Of a stretch of DNA of 64,000 nt, positions 8,330 through 16,668 are shown piece by piece; position 1 is the first letter of the stretch, and every line of letters starts with the position of its first letter. A model generated the notes under the pieces. That model was not told the origin of the DNA, did not search any database, and worked only from the letters and a program-made list of their open reading frames with translations. Location of the stretch: the NCBI RefSeq assembly GCF_017874715.1, contig NZ_JAGGLR010000027.1, forward strand, positions 62,001 through 126,000, in the 5' to 3' direction. A program made the translations under genes and the position numbers. This stretch comes from Streptomyces iranensis. Its GTDB lineage: Bacteria > Actinomycetota > Actinomycetes > Streptomycetales > Streptomycetaceae.

Positions 8330-10096
8330 ATGGATCCGCTGGGAGCGGACGATCCGCAGGTCATCGGCGCCTATCGGCTGCTCGGTCGGCTCGGTTCGGG
8401 CGGTATGGGCCGGGTCTTTGTGGGCCGCAGCGCGGGCGGGCGCACGGTAGCGGTGAAGGTCGTGCACGCCCAGTTCGCGCTGGACGAGGAGTTCCGCGCC
8501 CGTTTCCGGCGCGAGGTCGACGCCGCGCGCCGGGTTGGCGGCGCCTTCACCGCGCCGGTCCTGGACGCCGACCCGGAAGCACGCATTCCGTGGGTGGCCA
8601 CCGGCTATGTGGCGGGCCCTCCGCTCAACCAGGCCGTGTCCGACGAGGGGCCGCTGCCCGAGTCGTCGGTGCGGGCGCTGGGCGCGGGGCTCGCCGAGGC
8701 ACTGGCCGCGGTGCACGCCCTCGGCCTGGTCCACCGCGACGTCAAGCCGTCCAATGTGCTGCTCGCGCTCGACGGCCCGCGGCTGATCGACTTCGGTATC
8801 GCCCGAGCCACCGAGGGCACGGTGTCGCTGACCTCGACCGGCGCCTCCATCGGCTCGCCCGGCTATATGGCGCCCGAGCAGATCCTGGGCGAGAACGTCG
8901 AGGGCGCGGCCGATGTCTTCTCGCTCGGCGCGGTGCTGGCGTACGCGGCGACCGGTGAACCGCCGTTCCCGGGCGACACCTCGGCCGCGCTGCTGTACAA
9001 GGTGGTGCACGACGAGCCCCGGTTCGGCCGCGGGCTGACCGGGGAGCTGCGCGATCTGGTCGCCGCGTGCCTCGCCAAGAACCCGGCCGACCGCCCCACC
9101 CCCGAGCAGATCGTGCGGCGCCTCGCCCCGGAGGACGGCGCCTCGGGGCTGGCACGGCCGGGCTGGCTGCCGGGGCCGCTGGTCGAGCGGGTGAGCCGGC
9201 AGGTGGTGGAGCTGCTCGACCTGGAGGCGGAGGCCGTGGCCCCGCCGTCCGCGCCCGAGCCGACCGATGTCCGGCCGTCCGGCGCCCGGCCGTCCGTCAC
9301 GGAGCCGCCCGCCGCCGGGCCCTCCGGCGCCGCACCGTCCGCCGAGGACCGCCCGACCCCGCCGCCCACCCCGGCCCTGGGACCGGCCCCGGCCGCGCCC
9401 GTGCTGGGCGCCTTCGGCCCGCCCGACCCGTCGTACGCCGACAGGCCGCAGGAGAAGGACCGGTCCGCCGCCCACCCGCTCCCGGCCCCGCCGTCGTCGA
9501 AGCCGGGCGGCGGCCGTAGCGTCTCGCTCTCCGCCGCCGTCGGCGGTAAGAAGCGCCCCAAGGCGCTGAGCTGCACGCTGGTGCTGTCCGTCGCGGGCGC
9601 GCTGGCCGCCGCGACGACCGCTGCCGTGCTCTTCCAGGTGCTCCCCGGCGGCTCCGACGACAGTGCCGACCAGAACGCCGGGAGACCCCATCCGTCCGCC
9701 ACGGAACAGGAGCCGGGAGCCGGGGACACCGGATCCGGGAAGGGCGATGTGCCCAAGAGGTTCATCGGCACCTGGCAGGGCGATCTGACCTCCGACTCGG
9801 GCATTCCGGTGGGCACCCTGACCATCACCTTCCGCCAGGGGCACACCGGGCGGGACGTCGCCAGTGGCCGGGTCAAGCTGTCGGTGCTGCGCTGCGACAG
9901 CACCTGGAAGCTGGTCTCGGCGGGCCCGAAACAACTCCACCTCGACGCGCGCCTCAAGGGTTCCGAGCCCCAGCAGGGGTGCAGTGACGCCTCGACGGAC
10001 GAGCAGTTCACCCTCACCTCCGAGGGGACGATCAGCTACAAGGCGAAGGACAAACAGGCGGGCGATCCCACGGGCACCCTTCGCAAGCTCAAATGA
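8330..10096 (+). CDS. Transmembrane Ser/Thr protein kinase (PknB-like)
   Basis: 588 residues. The kinase domain (about 13-275) has the glycine loop LGSGGMGRV, Lys43 in AVKVV, the catalytic loop HRDVKPSN with Asp137, DFG at 154-156 and APE at 181-183, so it should be active. A proline- and alanine-rich juxtamembrane region follows. One membrane helix lies near 412-435. The outer domain of about 130 residues contains two cysteines and a FIGTWQGDL stretch like a small beta-barrel sensor. It is not a PASTA kinase. The gene sits between mqnA and mqnC, an arrangement I recall as conserved in Streptomyces; a role in controlling menaquinone synthesis is only a guess. Confidence 0.92.
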   Translation: MDPLGADDPQVIGAYRLLGRLGSGGMGRVFVGRSAGGRTVAVKVVHAQFALDEEFRARFRREVDAARRVGGAFTAPVLDADPEARIPWVATGYVAGPPLNQAVSDEGPLPESSVRALGAGLAEALAAVHALGLVHRDVKPSNVLLALDGPRLIDFGIARATEGTVSLTSTGASIGSPGYMAPEQILGENVEGAADVFSLGAVLAYAATGEPPFPGDTSAALLYKVVHDEPRFGRGLTGELRDLVAACLAKNPADRPTPEQIVRRLAPEDGASGLARPGWLPGPLVERVSRQVVELLDLEAEAVAPPSAPEPTDVRPSGARPSVTEPPAAGPSGAAPSAEDRPTPPPTPALGPAPAAPVLGAFGPPDPSYADRPQEKDRSAAHPLPAPPSSKPGGGRSVSLSAAVGGKKRPKALSCTLVLSVAGALAAATTAAVLFQVLPGGSDDSADQNAGRPHPSATEQEPGAGDTGSGKGDVPKRFIGTWQGDLTSDSGIPVGTLTITFRQGHTGRDVASGRVKLSVLRCDSTWKLVSAGPKQLHLDARLKGSEPQQGCSDASTDEQFTLTSEGTISYKAKDKQAGDPTGTLRKLK

Positions 10097-10221
10097 GCGC
10101 GGAGCGAAGGATGCGGTGGCTACAGGGGTCGCAGATGTGCCCGACACGTGCTCGTACGGGCGTAAAGGCCCTGGCGTACTCTGGGTCGGTCCACCCATAA
10201 AGCTCCGAAAGGTACGCCCCG

Positions 10222-11421
10222 GTGACCGCAAACGCAGAGGTGCAGGCACTCCTCGACCGCGCCGCCGAGGGGGGGCGGATCACCCCACAAGAGGCCCTCG
10301 ACCTTTACCGCTCGGCTCCGCTGCACGCGCTGGGGGCCGCGGCCGACGCGGTCCGGCGCCGTCGCTACGCGGGCACCGAGCACATCGCGACGTACATCAT
10401 CGAACGGAACATCAACTACACCAACGTCTGCGTGACGGCGTGCAAGTTCTGCGCCTTCTACGCCCCTCCGAAGGACACCGCGAAGGGCTGGACCCGCGAC
10501 CTCGACGACATCCTGCGCCGCTGCGCGGAGACCGTCGAGCTGGGCGGCACGCAGATCATGTTCCAGGGCGGCCACCACCCGGACTACGGGGTGGACTACT
10601 ACGAGAAGCACTTCTCGGCGATCAAGCAGGCGTTCCCGCAGCTGGTGATCCACTCGCTGGGGGCCTCCGAGGTCGAGCACATGGCGCGGATCTCGGGCGT
10701 CTCGGCCGAGGAGGCCATCCGCCGCATCCACGCGGCCGGGCTTGACTCCTTCGCGGGCGCGGGCGCCGAGCTGCTCCCCGAGCGGCCGCGCAAGGCCATC
10801 GCGCCGCTGAAGGAGTCCGGTGAGCGCTGGCTGGAGATCATGGAGATCGCCCACAACCTCGGCGTGGAGTCCACCAGCACCATGCTGATGGGCACCGGCG
10901 AGACCAACGCCGAGCGGATCGAGCACCTCCGCATGATCCGCGACGTACAGGACCGGACGGGCGGCTTCCGCGCCTTCATCCCGTACACCTACCAGCCCGA
11001 GAACAACCACCTGAAGGGCCAGACGCAGGCCACTGTCTTCGAGTACCTGCGGATGATCGCCATCGCCCGGCTGTTCCTCGACAACGTGGCGCACATCCAG
11101 GGTTCCTGGCTGACCGTCGGCAAGGAGGCCGGCCAGCTGGCCCTGCACTACGGGGCGGACGACCTCGGCTCGGTGATGCTGGAGGAGAACGTGGTCTCCT
11201 CGGCGGGCGCCCGCCACCGGTCGAACCGGATGGAGCTGCTCCACCTCATCCGTGCCGCCGGGCGGATTCCCGCACAGCGCGCCACGACGTACGAGCACCT
11301 GGTGGTGCACGACGACCCGGCGAACGACCCGGTCGACGACCACGTCGTCTCGCACCTGTCCTCGACGGCGATCGACGGTGGCACGGCCCACCCCGAGCTG
11401 ACGGTGATCCAGGCGTCCTGA
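10222..11421 (+). CDS. mqnC: Cyclic dehypoxanthinyl futalosine synthase (radical SAM)
   Basis: 399 residues. The radical SAM cluster ligands are Cys70, Cys74 and Cys77 in VCVTACKFCAFY, followed by a GGHHPDYG motif typical of the MqnC/CofH family. It cyclises dehypoxanthine futalosine, closing the second ring of the menaquinone nucleus. GAAAGG lies about 10 bases before the GTG start. A possible -10 (TACTCT, 10177-10182) lies in the 125-bp upstream gap. The stop overlaps the next start by one base (TGATG), so the following gene is translationally coupled. Confidence 0.93.
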   Translation: MTANAEVQALLDRAAEGGRITPQEALDLYRSAPLHALGAAADAVRRRRYAGTEHIATYIIERNINYTNVCVTACKFCAFYAPPKDTAKGWTRDLDDILRRCAETVELGGTQIMFQGGHHPDYGVDYYEKHFSAIKQAFPQLVIHSLGASEVEHMARISGVSAEEAIRRIHAAGLDSFAGAGAELLPERPRKAIAPLKESGERWLEIMEIAHNLGVESTSTMLMGTGETNAERIEHLRMIRDVQDRTGGFRAFIPYTYQPENNHLKGQTQATVFEYLRMIAIARLFLDNVAHIQGSWLTVGKEAGQLALHYGADDLGSVMLEENVVSSAGARHRSNRMELLHLIRAAGRIPAQRATTYEHLVVHDDPANDPVDDHVVSHLSSTAIDGGTAHPELTVIQAS

Positions 11422-11870
11422 TGCTCACGCTCCACGCCGCGCCCGTCGTCCGGGTCACCCCCGGCGCCGCGGCGCCGCTGCACGACGCCGCCGTAGCGGT
11501 CGACGGCGACCGCATCGCGGCCATCGGCCCCCTGGCGGAGCTGCGGGAGACCTATCCGCGGGCCCGGGTGCGGGAGTGGCCCGGGGAGCTCGGTCCGGCC
11601 CTGGTCCACGAGGGCCCGGTGCCGGACGCGCCCAGCCCGCGGGAGCGGATCCACGCTCTGCTGCGGCGGGGCGCGACCGCCGTCCTGGCCCACCACCTCG
11701 GCGACGCCGAACTGCGCGCGGCCGCCCACCGGGGCGGCATCGCCGTCCTGGACCGGCCACGGCCGCCCGCCCTCGCCCCGGCGGGCCGCGCCGACCTGGC
11801 CGTCTTCGACGCGGACGGTGCCTGCCTGGCCACGGTGGTGGCGGGGCGGCTGGTGCACCGGCGCCGCTGA
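11421..11870 (+). CDS. Amidohydrolase composite-domain protein lacking the catalytic barrel
   Basis: 149 residues, coupled to mqnC by a TGATG overlap. The N terminus (LHAAPVVRVTPGAAAPLHDAAVAVDGDRIAAIGP) and the C terminus (GRADLAVFDADGACLATVVAGRLVHRR) are the two halves of the beta-sandwich that flanks the metal barrel in amidohydrolases such as imidazolonepropionase and aminodeoxyfutalosine deaminase. The barrel and its HxH metal site are missing, and the link between the halves is only about 85 residues. It may be a decayed deaminase or a functional accessory subunit. Its reading frame is intact and its place between mqnC and menG points to menaquinone synthesis. Confidence 0.75.
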   Translation: MLTLHAAPVVRVTPGAAAPLHDAAVAVDGDRIAAIGPLAELRETYPRARVREWPGELGPALVHEGPVPDAPSPRERIHALLRRGATAVLAHHLGDAELRAAAHRGGIAVLDRPRPPALAPAGRADLAVFDADGACLATVVAGRLVHRRR

Positions 11871-11925
11871 TGGCACGCCGGGCCCCGGGCGGGGACGCGG
11901 GACCCGCGAGGTGAACAATGGGGGC

Positions 11926-12618
11926 GTGAGCCGAGCATCCCTGGACAAGCAGCCGCACGAAGTCGCCGCCATGTTCGACGACGTGGCGGCCAAATACGAC
12001 CTCACCAACGATGTGCTGTCGCTCGGGCAGGCCCGGCTGTGGCGCAAGGCCGTCGCTCGGGCCGTGGACGCGCGCGCCGGTGAGCGGGTGCTGGACCTGG
12101 CCGCCGGTACGGGGACGTCCTCGCTCCCGTTCCGGGACGCGGGCGCGTACGTGGTGCCGTGCGACTTCTCGCTCGGGATGCTCCGCGAGGGCAAGAAGCG
12201 TCATCCGGCGCTGCCGCTGACGGCGGGCGACGCGACCCGGCTGCCCTTCGCGGACGGGGTCTTCGACGCCGTCACCATCTCGTTCGGGCTGCGGAACGTC
12301 CAGAACACACAGGGAGCGCTGGGCGAGATGCTGCGGGTGACCCGGCCCGGCGGACGGATCGTCATCTGCGAGTTCAGCCACCCCACATGGCAGCCGTTCC
12401 GCACGGTCTACACCGAGTACCTGATGCGCGCGCTGCCGCCGATCGCGACGTCGGTCAGCAGCAACCCGGACGCGTATGTCTACCTCGCCGAGTCCATCCG
12501 GGCCTGGCCGGACCAGCCCGGTCTCGCCGCCCGGCTGCGGTCGGCCGGCTGGGAGCGCCCGGCCTGGCGCAACCTCACCGGCGGCGTGGTGGCCCTCCAC
12601 CGGGCGTACAAGCCGTAA
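11926..12618 (+). CDS. menG: Demethylmenaquinone methyltransferase (UbiE/MenG family)
   Basis: 230 residues from the GTG at 11926; a GTG at 11911 is also possible and neither has a strong ribosome site. The class I methyltransferase SAM loop is VLDLAAGTG at 55-63. The family signatures are YDLTNDVLSLGQARLWR (24-40) and NVQNTQGALGEMLRVTRPGG. It methylates demethylmenaquinone, the last step of menaquinone synthesis. The stop codon lies within the first copy of a short repeat that recurs three more times downstream. Confidence 0.92.
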   Translation: MSRASLDKQPHEVAAMFDDVAAKYDLTNDVLSLGQARLWRKAVARAVDARAGERVLDLAAGTGTSSLPFRDAGAYVVPCDFSLGMLREGKKRHPALPLTAGDATRLPFADGVFDAVTISFGLRNVQNTQGALGEMLRVTRPGGRIVICEFSHPTWQPFRTVYTEYLMRALPPIATSVSSNPDAYVYLAESIRAWPDQPGLAARLRSAGWERPAWRNLTGGVVALHRAYKP

Positions 12619-12695
12619 GGCGGCCGGTAACCGGGATACAAGCCGTAAGGCGGCCGTACGACCCGTAAGGCGGCCGTACGACCCGTAAGGCGGCC
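12613..12695 (+). repeat. Four copies of a 13-bp repeat starting at the menG stop codon
   Basis: CCGTAAGGCGGCC occurs at 12613, 12643, 12663 and 12683, spaced 30, 20 and 20 bp. The TAA of the first copy is the menG stop. The second and third units extend to 20 bp (CCGTAAGGCGGCCGTACGAC). The array looks like repeated slippage from the end of the gene. The rest of the 222-bp gap to the next gene holds a possible -10 (TAGACT, 12775-12780) and nothing else I can name. Confidence 0.85.
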
Positions 12696-12840
12696 ATGGG
12701 CGGTCCCGGGGCCGGTCCGCGGGGGCGAGGGCGGGGATGACGGCCCTTCGCGAGTGCCGGAGTACCGCCCCCCATAGACTGCAGCTGTCCAGTGCCCGGC
12801 GTGACCGGCACGCCGTTACCGAGGCTTGGGGAGACCCCGC

Positions 12841-14151
12841 GTGAGCGAGACCGCACCCACCGAGAGCGCGTCCTCCGGGATCTCGGAGCGCAGCGCCGAT
12901 GTGATCGTCGTCGGCGCCGGACCGGCCGGCTCCACCACCGCGTACTACCTCGCCAAGGCGGGGCTGGACGTGCTGCTGCTGGAGAAGACGGCCTTTCCGC
13001 GCGAGAAGGTGTGCGGTGACGGCCTGACCCCGCGCGCCACCAAGCAGCTCGTGTCCATGGGCATCGACATCTCCGAGGAGGCGGGCTGGCTGCGCAACCG
13101 CGGCCTGCGGATCATCGCCGGCGGGGTGCGGCTCCAGCTCGACTGGCCGGAGCTGGCCGCGTACCCCAACTACGGCCTGGTCCGTAAGCGCGATGACTTC
13201 GACGAGCAGCTGGCGCGGCAGGCGCAGAAGGCCGGGGCCCGGCTGTACGAGCGCTGCACTGTGGGAGCCCCGATCATCGACGGGCGCACCGGCCGGATCA
13301 CCGGGGTCGAGGCCAAGCTGGGCGAGGAGAAGACGCCCGTCACCTTCCACGCCCCCCTGGTGGTCGCCGCCGACGGCAACTCCACCCGGCTCTCGCTCGC
13401 CATGGGGCTGCACCGGCGCGAGGACCGTCCGATGGGCGTGGCCGTACGGACGTACTTCACCTCGCCCCGCCATGACGACGACTACCTGGAGTCCTGGCTG
13501 GAGTTGTGGGACCGGCGCGGCGCGGAGGACCGGCTGCTGCCCGGCTACGGCTGGATCTTCGGCATGGGCGACGGCACGAGCAACGTTGGCCTTGGCGTCC
13601 TCAACACCTCGTCCTCCTTCAAGGAGCTCGACTGGCGCGAGGTGCTCAAGGCGTGGTGCGCCTCGATGCCGGAGGACTGGGGCTACACCCCGGAGAACAT
13701 GACCGGCCCGATCCGCGGCGCCGCGCTCCCCATGGCCTTCAACCGCCAGCCGCACTACACCCGCGGGCTGCTGCTCGTCGGGGACGCGGGCGGCATGGTC
13801 AACCCGTTCAACGGGGAGGGCATCGCCTATGCGATGGAATCCGGGCAGATCGCCGCGGACGTGATCGTCCAGGCTCATGCCCGCGCCACCGCCTCCCAGC
13901 GCGAACTGGCCCTCCAGCGCTACCCGAAGGTCCTCAAGGACACCTACGGCGGCTACTACACGCTGGGCCGGGCGTTCGTGAAGCTGATCGGCAATCCGAA
14001 GGTCATGAAGCTGGCGGCGCAGCGCGGGCTGACGCATCCGATGCTGATGCGGTTCACGCTCAAGCTGCTGGCGAATCTGACGGATCCGACGGGCGGCGAC
14101 GCCATGGACCGCATCATCAACGGCCTCACCAAGGTGACCCCGCGCGCCTGA
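12841..14151 (+). CDS. Geranylgeranyl reductase family flavoprotein (probable menaquinone side-chain reductase)
   Basis: 436 residues from the GTG at 12841, with GGGGAGA upstream. The FAD-binding motif is VVGAGPAG at 23-30. GDGLTPRATKQL and the later LLVGDAGGMVNPFNGEGIAYAMESG are the family's FAD motifs, as in geranylgeranyl reductases and mycobacterial MenJ, which saturate one isoprene unit of menaquinone. With mqnA, mqnC and menG upstream and nuo downstream, menaquinone tail reduction is the best inference. Archaeal-type lipid reduction is not expected here. A GAAA-tetraloop hairpin follows the stop by 2 bases. Confidence 0.85.
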   Translation: MSETAPTESASSGISERSADVIVVGAGPAGSTTAYYLAKAGLDVLLLEKTAFPREKVCGDGLTPRATKQLVSMGIDISEEAGWLRNRGLRIIAGGVRLQLDWPELAAYPNYGLVRKRDDFDEQLARQAQKAGARLYERCTVGAPIIDGRTGRITGVEAKLGEEKTPVTFHAPLVVAADGNSTRLSLAMGLHRREDRPMGVAVRTYFTSPRHDDDYLESWLELWDRRGAEDRLLPGYGWIFGMGDGTSNVGLGVLNTSSSFKELDWREVLKAWCASMPEDWGYTPENMTGPIRGAALPMAFNRQPHYTRGLLLVGDAGGMVNPFNGEGIAYAMESGQIAADVIVQAHARATASQRELALQRYPKVLKDTYGGYYTLGRAFVKLIGNPKVMKLAAQRGLTHPMLMRFTLKLLANLTDPTGGDAMDRIINGLTKVTPRA

Positions 14152-14153
14152 CG

Positions 14154-14225
14154 GCGCCCCGAAAGGGGCGCGGGGAACTGCGCGCCCAGCCACAACGGCG
14201 CCGCAGCCGACCGACAACCCACCGC
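14154..14225 (+). repeat. Streptomyces intergenic repeat with GAAA-loop hairpin; probable terminator
   Basis: GCGCCCC (14154-14160), loop GAAA, then GGGGCGC (14165-14171) make a 7-bp hairpin with a stable tetraloop. The following CGGGGAACTGCGCGCCCAGCC and downstream bases match a sequence I recall as dispersed between many Streptomyces genes. It lies between two convergent genes and probably acts as a terminator. Confidence 0.7.
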
Positions 14226-14265
14226 GGCGCTTCCAACAACGTATTGCGGCCCTCCCAGCGGAGCG

Positions 14266-15048
14266 CTACGCGCCGGGGCCGCCGCTCGCTATGACTCCGA
14301 ACGGCGCCCGGCCCGCATCCGTCAGCCAGGCCATCCGGCCGATCCCCTCGGCCGACATGGCCGGCATCAGCACCGAGCCGCCCAGATCCTGTCCCCTGGC
14401 CACCACCGCGTCGCAGTCCGTCACCTCGAAGTACGGCAGCCACTGCGGCGGTGTCGAATGCCCCTCCTGGAGCTGGGCGACGCCGCCGAAGGAGCCCTCC
14501 CGGCCGGCGCCGGACGTCATCAGCACCGTGTACGACCCGCCGGGGAAGGGCATCTCCTCGGTGTCCCAGCCGAAGATCTTGCGGTAGAAGGCGAGGTCCT
14601 TGGCCGGATCGGGGGAGTGCAGCTCGGTCCAGCACAGGGTGCCCGGGTCGGTGACCGCGTCCAGCCCCGCCGTCCTGCCGGGCTGCCAGACGGCGAAGCG
14701 GGCGCCGCCGGGGTCGGTGAACTGGGCCATCCGCCCTTCCTCGAAGACGTCGAACGGAGCGAGCCGCACCGTGCCGCCCGCCTGCTCGACGGTCTTCGCG
14801 GTCGCCTCGGCGTCGGGGGTGTGGAAGTACGGCGTCCAGGCGGCGCGCGCGCCCTCCTCGGTGAGCGGCCCGACGGCCGCGACGGTCTTCCGGTCCAGGG
14901 TGAAGAAGCCGTACCCGCCCGCTTCGGGGCCTGCCGACTCGAAGCGCCAGCCCAGCAGGGAGCCGTAGAAGGCCACGGCCGCTTCGGTGTCGGGGGCGCC
15001 CAGATCGAGCCAGTTGGGGGCGCCGGGGACGTAATCGGTGGTGAGCAT
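14266..15048 (-). CDS. Two-domain VOC (glyoxalase/bleomycin resistance-like) protein
   Basis: 260 residues built from two vicinal-oxygen-chelate modules, about 8-122 and 135-258. Each starts with a WLDLGAPDTEAAVAFY or WTELHSPDPAKDLAFY segment and ends with a DPGGARFAVWQ or DAGRAPFGVI strand. Two modules form one metal site in this class. Such Streptomyces proteins are often annotated hydroxylase or glyoxalase, but the substrate is not predictable. The start has an AAGGAG ribosome site. Confidence 0.87.
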   Translation of the reverse strand: MLTTDYVPGAPNWLDLGAPDTEAAVAFYGSLLGWRFESAGPEAGGYGFFTLDRKTVAAVGPLTEEGARAAWTPYFHTPDAEATAKTVEQAGGTVRLAPFDVFEEGRMAQFTDPGGARFAVWQPGRTAGLDAVTDPGTLCWTELHSPDPAKDLAFYRKIFGWDTEEMPFPGGSYTVLMTSGAGREGSFGGVAQLQEGHSTPPQWLPYFEVTDCDAVVARGQDLGGSVLMPAMSAEGIGRMAWLTDAGRAPFGVIASGGPGA

Positions 15049-15193
15049 GGGGCGCTCCTTCGACGGTCGGGCGCGAAGGCGCAGGGAGTTCTGCAGGAGT
15101 GTTCTGCCGGAGATTGTCTCGTTCTGTCCGGGACTGCCTTGTTACTCAGTCTGGCACCGGGTACCGACAGCCGCCGCCGGGCTCGACATGACG

Positions 15194-15207
15194 CCGCCGT
15201 GCGGCGG
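15194..15207. promoter_or_regulatory. Short perfect palindrome in the divergent VOC/CBS intergenic region
   Basis: CCGCCG-TG-CGGCGG is a 14-bp dyad about 110 bp before the CBS gene and 145 bp before the VOC gene. It could be an operator or a leader hairpin. In a sequence this GC-rich such dyads occur by chance, so the call is weak. The rest of the 266-bp gap shows only the CBS gene's AGGAGG ribosome site. Confidence 0.25.
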
Positions 15208-15314
15208 TGGTGACAATGAAGTCAGGGGGCGCCGTGTGCGCCAGCCGCGGCGACGCCGGACCGATGGCCCACAGGGCCGGATCCACCGCCGGTGGGCCTG
15301 GCAGGAGGTACACC

Positions 15315-15734
15315 ATGACGAAGGCAGCGGACATCATGCACCCGGGCGCGCAGTGGGTACCGGAGAACGAGACGGTGCTGCGTGCCGCCCAGCTGATGCG
15401 GGAGCTGGGCGTGGGGGCCCTGCCGGTCAGCGACGCCAACGAGCGGCTGTGCGGCATCGTGACCGACCGCGACATCGTCGTCGGTTGCATCGCGGAGAGC
15501 GCCGACCCCTCGGGGACGCCCGTCGGGGCGCTCACCAAGGGCACCCCGCGCTGGATTCCCGCGGACGCCGATGTCAGGGACGTCCTGCGGGAGATGGAGG
15601 AGCACAAGATCCGCAGGCTTCCGGTGATCGACCAGAACAAGCGGCTGGTCGGAATGATCTCCGAGGCGGATCTGGCCCATCACCTCAGCGACGACCTCCT
15701 CGGCCAGTTCGTGGAGAAGGTCTACGCGCAGTAG
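15315..15734 (+). CDS. CBS-pair domain protein
   Basis: 139 residues with two CBS motifs (about 7-60 and 77-134) and no partner domain. The motifs are seen as VGALPVSDANERLCGIVTDRDIV and IRRLPVIDQNKRLVGMISEADLA. Such stand-alone proteins bind adenine nucleotides and act as energy sensors on partner proteins. The ATG follows a perfect AGGAGG. No target is suggested by the neighbours. It is convergent with the NlpC/P60 gene. Confidence 0.92.
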   Translation: MTKAADIMHPGAQWVPENETVLRAAQLMRELGVGALPVSDANERLCGIVTDRDIVVGCIAESADPSGTPVGALTKGTPRWIPADADVRDVLREMEEHKIRRLPVIDQNKRLVGMISEADLAHHLSDDLLGQFVEKVYAQ

Positions 15735-15754
15735 GCGGTAGGACGGGAAGGACG

Positions 15755-15789
15755 TGAGGCCGCCGTCCACGGCGGGAACGGCGGCCTCA
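15755..15789. terminator. Bidirectional terminator between the CBS and NlpC/P60 genes
   Basis: A perfect 12-bp stem (TGAGGCCGCCGT at 15755-15766 and its complement at 15778-15789) with an 11-base loop lies between two convergent stops. Confidence 0.8.
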
Positions 15790-15815
15790 GGATCCACATA
15801 TGACCGGCGGGCGTC

Positions 15816-16631
15816 TTACAGGACGCGCACGGCCCCGGTGGGCGTGTCGTAGTCCAGCGGGCGCTCGACGATCCCGGTGCTCGAGTTCTGGGCGCCGATG
15901 AACTTGCCGCCGCCGACGTAGACGCCGACGTGGTACGCGCTGCCCGCGCTGCCCCAGTAGAGCAGGTCGCCCGGCTGCAGGGAGTCCAGCGAGACCGGGG
16001 TTCCGGCGGTGGACTGGTCCTGCGAGACCCGCGGCAGGCTCACGCCGACCTGCTTGAAGGCGGCCTGGGTCAGCCCGGAGCAGTCGTAGGAGGACGGACC
16101 GCTGGAGCCGAGCACGTACGCCTTGCCCAGCTGCGCCTTGAGGAAGCTGATCAGGGCCGCGGCATTGCCGGAGGCGTTGCTGACGCTGGTGGTCGAGAGC
16201 GTGGTGCGCTCGGCGGAGCGCGACGCCTTCGCCGCCTGGGTCTTGGCCTCGGCCGCCCGCTTGGCGGCCGCCTTACGAGCCGCCTCCCGGGCTTCCTTCG
16301 CCTTGCGGTCGGCCTCGGCCTTGGCCTTCTTGGCGGCGATCTTCGCGTGGGCGGCCGCCTGGTCCTTCTGGGCCTGGAGCTCGTAGTCGGACGCCGCCTG
16401 CTGGGTGGCGTCCGCGGTCTGGGCGGCCGTGTTCGCCAGCGTGGCGCTGACGGTCGGCATCTCCAGGGTGGACTCGGCGGGAGCGGCGTTGTTCTCCGTG
16501 GCGGAGGCGGGCACGGCGGCACCGGCCACCGCGAGGGTGAGGAAGCCACCGGTCACCCCTGCGCGGAGCGCACGCGTCGACGTGGCACGGCGGGGCTTCC
16601 GGTGGCTGGGTATGTGTGCGACTGGGGACAT
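15816..16631 (-). CDS. Secreted NlpC/P60 peptidoglycan hydrolase
   Basis: 271 residues. After a signal peptide ending about residue 45 (VPASATE) comes a long Ala/Lys/Glu-rich coiled-coil segment (about 75-140), then a C40 peptidase domain. The catalytic cysteine is Cys184 in YDCSGLTQ and the histidine is His234 in AYHVGVY. The enzyme should cleave peptide stems of peptidoglycan outside the cell; the coiled coil may restrain or target it. No ribosome site precedes the ATG, and a promoter 7 bases away suggests a leaderless mRNA. Confidence 0.9.
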   Translation of the reverse strand: MSPVAHIPSHRKPRRATSTRALRAGVTGGFLTLAVAGAAVPASATENNAAPAESTLEMPTVSATLANTAAQTADATQQAASDYELQAQKDQAAAHAKIAAKKAKAEADRKAKEAREAARKAAAKRAAEAKTQAAKASRSAERTTLSTTSVSNASGNAAALISFLKAQLGKAYVLGSSGPSSYDCSGLTQAAFKQVGVSLPRVSQDQSTAGTPVSLDSLQPGDLLYWGSAGSAYHVGVYVGGGKFIGAQNSSTGIVERPLDYDTPTGAVRVL

Positions 16632-16638
16632 AGGTCAC

Positions 16639-16668
16639 TGGCTACCAGGGCCCTAAGGCCCAGATCAA
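16639..16668 (-). promoter_or_regulatory. Promoter of a probable leaderless NlpC/P60 transcript, with dyad in the spacer
   Basis: On the minus strand, TTGATC (16668-16663), an 18-bp spacer and TAGCCA (16644-16639) give a plausible housekeeping promoter. Seven bases later comes the ATG at 16631, where transcription would start. The spacer contains GGGCC-TTAG-GGCCC (16661-16648), a possible operator. Confidence 0.5.
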
